DNA of 64,000 nt from Parastagonospora avenae f. sp. tritici 18332-5. Lineage: Eukaryota; Ascomycota; Dothideomycetes; Pleosporales; Phaeosphaeriaceae. Location of the stretch: the NCBI GenBank assembly GCA_022559985.1, contig JAFJTR010000006.1, positions 186,001 to 250,000 of the forward strand, read 5' to 3'. The notes under the pieces were generated by a model that was given only the letters and a program-made list of their open reading frames with translations, did no database searches and had not been told where the DNA came from. A program made the position numbers and the translations under genes. The first letter of the stretch is position 1. Every line of letters begins with the position of its first letter. This document shows, one piece after another, positions 52,273 to 61,601 of the stretch.

Positions 52273-53713
52273 ATTATTAACTAAGAATATATAGAAGACC
52301 AACTGTAGTAAGTATGGACCTCAGAAAACAAATGACCAGGGTCGAAAGGCTGTAGGAAACCCCTGTGATGGCTGCAAGAGCAGCACAAGCGAACATTCAT
52401 ATAGATCCATCTTCGTGAATTTGAAAGCTGACTATCGTGGCTCGTAGGAAATGCTAACCCGAGGTCGGCGGAATGTTCGTTGAGCATCTCCGAATTTGGT
52501 CGCTCAATTCTCTCTGAAGCTACAGACAAAGAGCAGGATTTCGAGAAGCCGGAACCGGCGAAGATAAAAGTTGTGGTAATCAAGTCGCGTCAAGAAGCCA
52601 AGATCGTCTAACAGATTCCGTCAGCGGGCAAGGCTGAGCGATGAACTCTAATCTATACTCGACTGCTGTTAGTACCTGCTATTTGCGCATCTATGGCTCG
52701 ATTTCACTGGAGATTTGAGCACGATCGTGTCAGGCACGAACCTGGGATTCGGTAAGCTGAAGGTAGAGTGCCACCAGGCAGCGGGAAGATTCCTGTCCGC
52801 TCTGCATCCACAAAATATCAGCTGATAGTCTTTAGAGGTATGCTTATTATACGTTTAGCTTAACGGAGCCTAGATGTATACGCAGCTCTGATATACTCTA
52901 CCTAATTATATTGGAAATCTTTGAGTACATACAGGCTACCTTTTCATTTCTTCTTGTTAGGGAAAGACAGGCAGGGATTTTGCCGCTGCTTGGTGGTGCG
53001 AGCGTAGGAACCTTGGGGTTGTTGAGATCCAGTGCCGTGGCACGAGTCGTCATAGTCATTTAGTAGCTCGCTCTCGGCTGAGATTGGGAGCGTTAGCAGG
53101 CATGGAGAAGCTGCGGCGAGAATGCATGTGCTTTCGGCTCCCAACGCCGACGTATGAAGATCGGGAGGCTTGTGTCTTCGATGGAGAAATTTCCGAACCA
53201 TAGATAATAGTGTGAAGAGTGCTCGTCTGGTCATGAAAGAAACACCGCTTCAAGGGTTATTATGTTGCGTAGCCACTGTGCTTGGTCGGGGCTGCATCTG
53301 AGAGCCCCTCGAGGTTCGCGAAATTCCAGGGTCGCGTCGGGCCTTGGCGTGTGACCCCAACATTGATGCTTTCAATCAGACACCACCACGTTGAGTTACA
53401 GCATTCTCAGGGTCATTGGCTCTCGTATCCGTCCGGGAACAAATCTCGGCGTGTGCTCTCTTAACATTGCCTTCGTCCCGAGGACTATAACTTCTGCCTC
53501 GTACCTACTCGCCTCTTCGTGCTACACCCTTCGCTATCCGTCTATTCTTGCCCTCAGTATCGCGTCGAGATGACGATTCCTCATACCATCAAGTAGCGAG
53601 ACCATGCACGCAAGAGTCTTACCAACCTATAATCATAGAAGTATCTAGGGATTACATACTACATACGACCCAATCCTCGCTAGAACGCCGGCTAAAAATC
53701 ATCACATCACAAT
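52273..53713. other. Intergenic, about 1.4 kb
   Basis: Upstream region of the hydrolase-fusion gene and 3' UTR of the P450 gene. Short frames are present, but none has family-like character. The stretch around 52,850-52,930 is AT-rich. Confidence 0.5.
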
Positions 53714-55353
53714 CTAGTAGAATGCAACCTTGACCTCCCTCGCAGGCTGCAGCACAATATCCGAATGTAACCCGGGATGGCCTCCGTCCATCCTGTTCTC
53801 AATACCCTGATACCTCTGCAGCAGTCTCACCAGAGTGTATCCCATCTCCGTCAGCGCAAATTGCTGGCCGATACAAATTCTCGGGCCACCGTTGAAGGGC
53901 ACATATGTCCAGGTCTTGGGCGTCCAGTTCTCCCATCGCTCGGGTACGAACTTTTCAACCGCGGGGAAACCGGTGGATGGGTCCGGGTATATGTCTGCGC
54001 GGCGCTGCATCACCAGGGTGGAGTAGGCGACGGGCGTGCCCTTGAGGATGCCGATGGGCTGTAGGCCGTCCTTGCCGCCACCGACGGGGAGGGTTGTGTC
54101 GTTCAGTGCAAAGCGGACGTTGAAGGGCACGACTGGGTAGAGGCGGAGCGTCTCGTTCAAGATGTGCTGGAGGTACTTCATGTTCTTGAGATCCTCGTAG
54201 GTGGGTGTGCGATCAAGGCCAACCTTGTCGATGATTTCCTGGCGCAGTTTGGCCGTGATGTTTGGGTCGAGAGAGAGGTGGTAGATTGCCCATGTCAGGG
54301 TGCAGGCGGTCGTGTCACGGCCGGCGAGCAGGATGGAAACAAGTTGGTCGCGGAGTGTTTGGCGATCACGTGTGTAGCCAGCAATAGCGTGCAAGAAGGT
54401 GTAGCCCTCGTCGTGATTGGTCTTTTGTTCGAGTTCCTTGTCCGATAGGCTAAGGGCTTCTTCGATGTAGCGGTCGACAAAGTCGTTGATCTTCTTGATC
54501 GAGTCGTAGAAGCCCATGCGCTGACGAGGAACTAGCCAGTTGAGGGGTCTATGGTGAGATTAGCTAAGACACCTTGATATGAGTACTGAATTGCTTACCC
54601 CACTCGAGCGATCAGACTTTGGATACGTTGAGCGTTGCCGAAGGCATCTGCGAATACTGTTTGTGGGTTTTGTAGACTGTCGACACTGGTGCCCTATGGT
54701 ACCAAAGTCAGCTGCCATCTCATCGTAGCAATAATTAAAGCTCAACCCACCAAAAGGAAATGTGTAGCGGCATCAAGAGTGAACCGGAACATCATGTCGA
54801 GAGTATCGATCTCTTGACCCTGTCCAATCTTTGATATCATGACCTGAATGTGCTCCTCGAAGATTTCGATATCGCTTAAACGATCCTTCACGAATTGAGG
54901 TCGAATCAACTGTCTTGAGTTGTGCCAAAGCTGGCCGTCCGTTGTGAAGATGCCGTTGCCCAAAAAGGCATGCCAGTCCTTCCTGAACTGCTCGCCCTTG
55001 CCATAGTCTTTGAATTGTGTCGCCAATATCGCCTTGATGTTCTCTGGTTCAGCAGTCAAAATGACTCTTTCTCCAATGCCGGCTTCGACTGTGTATTGAC
55101 CAGGTCGAGCGTATTTCTTAAACATGCTGATCCAGTTCTCGTGCATCAGGTCCTTTTTTGCGGCGGAGATCATGTCGTATGCCAAGTCCACACTCCATGG
55201 TAGGTATGCTCTTCGGACAGGGCCTCGAGCGCCCAATTTACGGATTCGTGCATCTTTGTGGATTCTGACTGCGGTGTTGTAGACAAAGTATAATACACCA
55301 GCAGCCACGATCAGATAAGGTAGCGGTATGTCGTTGTTTGCGATGTGGACCAT
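53714..55353 (-). CDS. Cytochrome P450, CYP52-clan type
   Basis: Membrane-bound haem monooxygenase, most like the fungal CYP52/CYP539 clan that hydroxylates alkanes, fatty acids or related hydrophobic compounds. The exact substrate is not readable. Exons are 55353-54751, 54693-54599 and 54548-53714, with introns of 57 and 50 nt, giving 510 residues. An N-terminal anchor (YLIVAAGVLYFVYNTAV) is followed by a basic linker. Helix I has AGRDTTA (308-314), helix K has ETLR (365-368), then PERW, and the haem loop FNGGPRICIG (451-460) has the axial cysteine at 458. All key residues are present and the length is normal. It would need a P450 reductase encoded elsewhere. Confidence 0.9.
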
Positions 55354-55707
55354 TTTGAATTATCGGAGGTTGTGTCGAATTTCACGATCAGAGGCACGCC
55401 ATGCATAAGTAGTCCATGGCGCACATGGCATCCGCGTGCCGCCTGTTTGGTAGAACGTTCGACTCCACAATGGGCTCGGCGGACCAAGTGGACCGACTCG
55501 TACAGGGCATACTTGGAGTGCCGCGGGGTTCTCGTCCAATGCGCTGCGGCCGATTAACACACAAGGATGTGTGCCGTGTAATTTCGGTGCTGTCTGCTTG
55601 CTCGATGTGGGAGAAAAGGGTCTTCATGTGCGCGCAAGGCTACCTCGGTATCACATAAAATCGCATCGGCACCGCAAACTTTGCTGCTTCCGACATAGCA
55701 ACCTAGG
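55354..55707. promoter_or_regulatory. Upstream region of the P450 gene, 354 nt
   Basis: Gap between the P450 start codon and the end of the interrupted frame. No discrete site is recognised. Confidence 0.45.
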
Positions 55708-56235
55708 CTAGTTGCTCGCGTGGAAGGTGGTGCGGCAGTGCTGCTTCGTGTGCGTTCGCGAAGCGGGGAAGGCCGTCGATGATGTCGAGCTTTCTTTGTT
55801 TGTGGGAAGGTCGAATTGTCGGAAGTCTTGGCCGCCGAAAAAGCCGACGTGATGGAATGATCCTGCTACGTACAAATTCTGGACGAGAGACGAAGGATCG
55901 TGATCCTCTACCTTCGGAACGGCCTTGATCTTGTCCCGAATTCTGCAAAACTCAACTTCGATGATGTCGTTCGACGCGCACATGATGTCTCAGCGGACAC
56001 GATACTTCACCGACCTCGGAATCTCAAGCATCAGCCTGTCAACGACAAACTCGTATGAATCGTGCTCTTCGAAGCGTCTGGTAGAATGTCACCGTCTCCC
56101 ATCTTGATACGGCTTGTTCCGCCGGTGGTGCAACAGGTGACGAAGCTTGGCCCATGGATAAGGTTCAATGTCGGTGCCTCTGGACGCAGTTGACGTGGCT
56201 GTGTGGTATGCAGTACTATCACGATTTTCAGTCAT
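55708..56235 (-). pseudogene. Interrupted coding-like frame, possible pseudogene or spliced gene
   Basis: One minus-strand frame from ATG 56235 reads like protein for about 175 codons but contains two in-frame TGA stops (56091-56089 and 55992-55990). Protein-like segments include AKLRHLLHHRRNKPYQ, then RRFEEHDSYEFVVDRLMLEI, then NDIIEVEFCRIRDKIKAV and GFFGGQDFRQFDLP. TGA can arise from CGA or TGG by single transitions, so decay of a once-functional gene is plausible. A spliced gene is also possible: GTGACA..TTGACAG (57 nt) and GTGAAG..TTTTGCAG (66 nt) would remove both stops, but the donors are weak and they would cut into the best-looking protein. No family is recognised. Confidence 0.4.
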
Positions 56236-57178
56236 GGGTTGAATACAATGCGAAAGATCGAGTGTGCTGGCATCAAACCAAACTGAACAGGCATAGATAT
56301 TGGGTGAGTTTACAAGTCCACGACATGCAGACAAGCAGGCATCGCTTAGCTGTCAGGAAATAGTTCAAATGAGCATGAGCTTGTCCTCGCAAACCTTCCC
56401 CTGGAAGGAACCGTGTGCAATGATTGCTTCAGCAACGAGTTTCGAGCAAATATGATCATTAAGCGTTCTCAACCTTACACTTTACCTAGACTCTTTTCGA
56501 AATCCTGCATTTGCGGAAGTTTCCATGGGGCACAAGTCAACACCACAAAACGTTCTCTTCGCCATGGAGATACGATCACGATAGACCGAAGTCTGAGTTG
56601 CTCATGCAGCTCGGCTTGAGATGCATGGTTGCATGGCTGTGATGCAAGGACGATCAGTGAGGGTGGAGGACCTGATTGGACTCGGATCATAAAGATTTCA
56701 TTGAGTCATATGAAGAGAGGACGTTTGGTCCGGTTCTCCGAGGTACGACTAGAGGAGTTCGGTTTTGGCGCAATCCTACCTAGGTAGTGATCCAGTCCGG
56801 CTTTTCCACGTGCAAGTCTTGATGGCTAGTGATTTCTCGTGTCGGGCAAATTCAAAGTCTAAACACCTTACAGGGCTCGAGAGGGTACATGTACATATGT
56901 GATGAGCATGGAGATTTTCAGTGGTTTCGACTCGTACACGAGAAGACACTACTAAATCACCATGTTGAAAAGTAATTCGGTACAGCAAATGTTGATGTAT
57001 TTTGCAGAAGTATACATATGCTGATTATTTTTAGATAGGGACATAGCTTATGAGTACCGCTACACACACTACTATGGTCATCAGGGCCTTCTATGTCGGG
57101 GTCAAAAAAGAAAGAGCGGAACAGCGAACTGTCTACAACACAACAGTCCATGACGAGCAGCTCTAAACTGCAAAAAAA
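56236..57178. other. Intergenic, about 0.94 kb
   Basis: Between the interrupted frame and the tRNA gene. No gene is seen. A run of seven A on the plus strand (57172-57178) acts as the tRNA terminator. Confidence 0.5.
57172..57178 (-). terminator. RNA polymerase III terminator (T7) of tRNA-Val
   Basis: Seven consecutive T on the transcribed sense of the minus strand immediately after the tRNA 3' end. Confidence 0.9.
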
Positions 57179-57252
57179 TGACTCAAGGGAGGCTCGAACT
57201 CCCGACCTTCAGTGTGTTAGACTGACGTGATAACCAACTACACCATCGAGCC
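57179..57252 (-). tRNA. tRNA-Val (anticodon AAC)
   Basis: A 74-nt cloverleaf, no intron. The acceptor stem GGCTCGA pairs with TTGAGTC (all seven pairs, two or three of them G-U), with discriminator A. D arm TGTAGTTGGTTATCAC is typical, the anticodon stem is TCAGT/ACTGA with loop CTAACAC, and the anticodon AAC is at plus positions 57218-57216. The T arm is GGGAG-TTCGAGC-CTCCC. No CCA is encoded, as expected. A T7 terminator follows directly on the minus strand. Confidence 0.96.
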
Positions 57253-57631
57253 CTGTTTGATGATTAAAGGGGATATCTGAACGCAATATATTGCTGCAAC
57301 AATGTTGAGATTTACTATACAGAGCGATGGATGAGCAAAAGCCTGATGGAGGGAGGGGTGATCACGACTGGTGGGGTTTGTGCGATGCATCCGAGCGGCA
57401 CCGGAGCGAAAGCCGGCTAGGAATCGAGACGAGGCGCATGCAACTCTCAAGCCGCTGCATGTATAATCAAGGATTACATCTGACAGTCTAGATCTCGAAG
57501 AGTACTACTCCAGTGTTGACGTTCACACGCTTAAATTTTGGTAATCGTGAGCCCCACGTCATCCTACGAACGTCAAACCTTTCCACAGACAAGCGTGTAC
57601 GAAAGAGCCACAAAGACACTTCGCTGCTCCA
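57253..57631. other. Intergenic, 379 nt
   Basis: 5' flank of tRNA-Val and upstream region of the thiamine-binding gene. Nothing further is seen. Confidence 0.5.
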
Positions 57632-58072
57632 ATGTCTTCCTCAGGCGACCTCACAAAATTGCCTACGCCACCGGCGTGCATAGCGGACTTCTGCATTATA
57701 CCGCTCGGCACTCCCACGGCTTCGGTGTCGAAAGAGGTGGCGCAAGTGCAGCGCCTACTGAAGAAGAGTGGGCTGAGTTATTCCATGCACTCTGCTGGGA
57801 CCACAGTTGGTATGTGAAGTTATATCCTGAATTTTGTCACTGTACAGAAGCATGAAGTATATTTTCCAAACATGGCACATGCTAATGCGTCGCACCTAGA
57901 GGGCTCTTGGGACGATGTCATGAAGGTCATTGGACAGTGCCATGCTCTGCTGCATCAAAACGGCGTCGTCAGGATCCAGAGCGATATCAGGGTGGGGTCA
58001 AGGACGGACAAGAAGCAAGGCTTCCAGGATAAGGTAGACGCCGTGGAGAAGCTGCTGAAAGAAGACGAGTGA
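57632..58072 (+). CDS. Thiamine-binding MTH1187/Ecm15-like protein
   Basis: Small cytosolic protein of the MTH1187/YkoF-like (UPF0045) family; members bind thiamine or derivatives. The yeast homologue is Ecm15. Exons are 57632-57809 and 57900-58072, with a 90-nt intron (GTATGT..CACCTAG) that joins G to AG to give Glu; the product is 116 residues. Family pattern: the beta-alpha-beta start IADFCIIPLGTPTASVSKEVAQVQ, LSYSMHSAGTTVEGSWDDVMKVI across the splice, CHALLHQNGVVRIQSDIRVGSRTDK, and a C-terminal helix. The length is normal. No targeting signal. The neighbouring tRNA is unrelated. Confidence 0.88.
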
Positions 58073-59252
58073 AGTGTGTGTGCGCGGCCGAGAGGGCGTA
58101 TCACGATGTGTAGTGGGGTACACACATTCCTGCATTCTTGGTACACCATAGGACTAGAGTACTGGCAAATGCTTGGATTCGCGTCCACGCGACCATCCCA
58201 CATACTCGGAGTAGTAGTACAGAAATACTCAGAGTCATACTAGTTTACAGCGAGAATTGCCCGAGCCCAGCCATCGTGATAGTCTACCACACAGAGCATG
58301 ATCGAGATTTGGAGATATATTTCCGATCATTGTGGGACTAACCGCTAACAATGCCTGCCATGTAGGTAAATGTTTCACATGGTGCATGTTTCATTCTGTC
58401 GGAGCAAGGGCGCGTCACCTTGCGCCTCTCACGGGCAAGTCTGGACCAAGTACCAGTCGCACACGTACCTCTTCCCCCACAGGATCCTCCTGCTTAAGAG
58501 ATGCCCTATCTTAGGATCATAGCCTGTTTGATCCCATTGGTTAAGGTTGGTCGACTACGCTTTAGAAACTGGGGTAGCCGGCTCTTACTCCTCACCCGAG
58601 ACGCAAGGATGGCTTCGTGGCTTGAGCTTGTTAGCAAAAATTTCAGAGCGGTGTGTGCGGACTAGGATACGCGATACGGGAGAGTGCGGGAGATTGCGGA
58701 GTGTAATGTTGGTCGAGCAGCACGTTGTTGTGACCAAAGCTTGGACGAAGACTGCAATCTCTCGACTTACACTGGTGTTGCATTTCACCATGATACACCC
58801 TCCCAGTGTTCAAAGACGAAGGATTTGCTGAAGATCACGATCACAAGCTACTGCAGTTGAGCAAACCCGACAGATTTACCGCCCTGACTACTTTCAGACG
58901 AAGTGGGTACCTGACAGGCGGTGAAGCACGGTCGCACACACGAAAAGTTGGCGTGGACCTGCATCCTTCACAAGCGAAAGCCTGCCAGCCGCCCGATCGT
59001 CCGAAAATCCCCATCACCTCACTCCACCTTCACCAAACTCGACTCGACCTGAGCCCTACTATCCAAGACAACTCAGCACCTGACGTAGTGATTATTTCGA
59101 GCAACGAATCCCGGCGCGGTCGCATGGGAAATCCACGAGGCAACGGAAGGCATGCACGCGACATCATTCCCAGCAAGCCAAGCCATACAACAACCCGCCC
59201 TTATCACTGAGCCCGCAACACCGCGCTCTCCCGCTGAGCACATCCGGTAACC
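58073..59252. other. Intergenic, about 1.2 kb
   Basis: 3' flank of the thiamine-binding gene and promoter/5' leader of MDM34. Open frames here lack domain character. No RNA gene is seen. Confidence 0.5.
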
Positions 59253-61028
59253 ATGGCCTTCAACTTCAACTGGTCGCCGTTGATGGCGGACACGTCGCGT
59301 GCGCGCGATATGCTCACCACAGCGCTGAACAAATCGCCCAAACCGCCTATCATTGTTGACGACATCATCGTCACCGAACTGAACCTTGGCACCACGCCAC
59401 CCGAGTTGGAGATCTTGGAGATTGGCGACCTGGCAGAGGACAGATTCAGGGGCATATTCAAGATGTCGTATACCGGTGATGCGTTTTTGACGCTGAAGAC
59501 GAAGGTGCAGGCGAATCCGTTAAAGACGTATCTATCGAATAAACCGGACTTTGCATCACCACAACCCCTGGCTGCATCTTCGGGGTTGACGATACCGCTG
59601 CAAATCACGCTATCGAATATCAGGTTATCCGGATTCGTTATTCTGGTCTTTTCAAAGCAAAAGGGCTTGACGTTGGTTTTCAGGAATGACCCACTAGAGT
59701 CGCTAAAGGTGTCGTCCACCTTTGACTCGATACCGTTTGTGCGAGACTACCTCCAGAAAGAAATTGAGGGACAGCTGCGAGTGCTGTTTATGGAAGATCT
59801 GCCGGCTATTATACATCGACTGTCGCTGCGATTGTGGTCACCCGAGTATCAAGAAACCGAGACGGAAGAGAGGCTCGAAGGCAACAACGACGACACCGTC
59901 CCGATCGATCCCCTCGCAACACCACCGCAAGATGCTGTCGATGCATTCGGCAACCCTCTGAACGAATCACAAATCTCCGCATTAACGCTAGATACCAGTG
60001 GCGAGGTACATGCGTCATTTTCGCAGAAGAACATTCTGCGGTTGGCAGCACTGTCGGAGTCGCAACACACACTCTCGCTCTTCACACCTGGCATACGCGA
60101 TGCCGTCTTCCGCGCGTGGGCCGGTCATCCGGACAGGACAGAGTCTGGTCTTGCCACACCCGGTCTCACACAGGGCAGTCTGTCCCGGATACAATCTACT
60201 TTTGGCAGCATGAAGTCGGGCGCATCATCCGTAGCTTCTGGCAGCACAGGAAACGACACATTGAGCTCGCGACCTTCGCTCACCACATCCCATTCCATGT
60301 CCGCTGGGCTGAGCCTGGGCGCGAGCCGGTCACGAACTGGTCAAGTACGGAAGCGCAAGAAGCGCGTCGTCGACCTCCGGAAGCACAAGGATGGAGCCGA
60401 CTCTGGCGTCAATACCGAAGCCAACACCCCGCTCGCGAGCGCCTATGCTTCCGAGACCTCGAGCGTCATCCACGAAGAGCCCGAGATGGAAGCCGAGCTC
60501 GCCACACCACCACGCACACCTGTGCGACCAAGTCGCCATTTTGACGGCAAGCACGGCAGTCTCGATCTCGGCACACCACGCAGTCCTATCGACTCACTCC
60601 TCCCCGCTGCACCCATAAGCTCCAAAGCGAAGCAGCACGAGACACCGCAACACGCTGGCTCAACACAAGTCGAAGACTTTGCTACACCTACACCTACAAA
60701 GTCATCGCGTCCCCGTCCCCCACTTTCACGCACCTCACTTCGGCAAGCTCAGCAATCGACATCCCCACTCCTGCGATCTCTGAGCTTCGACAAGATCTCA
60801 GCAGTATCAAGCCCACCGCAGGAAGAAGCAAGTGGCAGCGGAGGTATTCTAGAACAAGCGTGGATGATGAAAATGGCACAAGAAATAGCGAGAAAAGTAC
60901 AAGAAGAGAAGGATAAAGCAGACAGGCGAAGAGAACGAGGGAGTAAGGGTGGAAAGAGCAGTAATGTGAGTGGAGGCATTTGGGCTGGCGACGAAGACGT
61001 CGACGCGCCGCCTGCGTATGTTGCGTAG
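59253..61028 (+). CDS. MDM34: ERMES subunit Mdm34
   Basis: Mitochondrial outer-membrane subunit of the ER-mitochondria encounter structure, with Mmm1, Mdm12 and Mdm10, that moves phospholipids between the organelles. Single exon, 591 residues, ATG 59253. The signature N terminus MAFNFNWSPLMADTSRARDM is immediately followed by the SMP lipid-binding domain to about residue 200: PPIIVDDIIVTELNLGTTPPE, DRFRGIFKMSY, LPLQ-like ITLSNIRLSGFVILVFS, and FIREY-like VRDYLQKEIEGQLRVLFMEDLP. The remainder is low-complexity Ser/Thr/Pro-rich with a basic RKRKKRVVDLRKHK patch. The length matches filamentous-fungal Mdm34. Confidence 0.95.
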   Translation: MAFNFNWSPLMADTSRARDMLTTALNKSPKPPIIVDDIIVTELNLGTTPPELEILEIGDLAEDRFRGIFKMSYTGDAFLTLKTKVQANPLKTYLSNKPDFASPQPLAASSGLTIPLQITLSNIRLSGFVILVFSKQKGLTLVFRNDPLESLKVSSTFDSIPFVRDYLQKEIEGQLRVLFMEDLPAIIHRLSLRLWSPEYQETETEERLEGNNDDTVPIDPLATPPQDAVDAFGNPLNESQISALTLDTSGEVHASFSQKNILRLAALSESQHTLSLFTPGIRDAVFRAWAGHPDRTESGLATPGLTQGSLSRIQSTFGSMKSGASSVASGSTGNDTLSSRPSLTTSHSMSAGLSLGASRSRTGQVRKRKKRVVDLRKHKDGADSGVNTEANTPLASAYASETSSVIHEEPEMEAELATPPRTPVRPSRHFDGKHGSLDLGTPRSPIDSLLPAAPISSKAKQHETPQHAGSTQVEDFATPTPTKSSRPRPPLSRTSLRQAQQSTSPLLRSLSFDKISAVSSPPQEEASGSGGILEQAWMMKMAQEIARKVQEEKDKADRRRERGSKGGKSSNVSGGIWAGDEDVDAPPAYVA

Positions 61029-61601
61029 TTTAATTTGATGAATTGATGGGACATGAATTTATGACGACGGGCGCATCATGGTAATAGTCTTTGGGATTGG
61101 AAACAAGGAAAAGCTTCGATGGAGGGTTGTTGTTCGTCGTATCGACTTGGAGTATCATTGGGGGTAGAAATTGGGCGCTCGTGCGTGTACATATGGGAAG
61201 GGGAAGGAGCGGATCGGATCTGGGGCTTAGAGGTTAATGCCCTACTCATCGCTATCACTACTTTTAGAGCAAATTGAGAACACATCAACATCATATTTGC
61301 ATCTATTTGATTCGATCTGAAAGATATGCTTTTTGTCAACCACATAGGTGTACTACGTATTGTTTGCTACGAGACCTACCGTGATCACAGCATAGATGCA
61401 GCTTGGCATACGCAATGGCCTGAAGTTATACAGAACATCCCTGAGCCGCGAATACGATGGCAAGACCCTAGTAGTCATCTCTAAATGCTGACGACCAGCG
61501 GTGCGATCGAAGGCCTCCCACATCCGTCGGGCCGACACGGTCAGTCTGCATAACGGCGACTGCTCGCCAAAAGCCGATGATGAGCTTCTCCACCCACCAA
61601 A
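61029..61601. other. Intergenic, 573 nt
   Basis: 3' UTR of MDM34 and upstream region of the zinc-cluster regulator. Nothing else is recognised. Confidence 0.5.
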
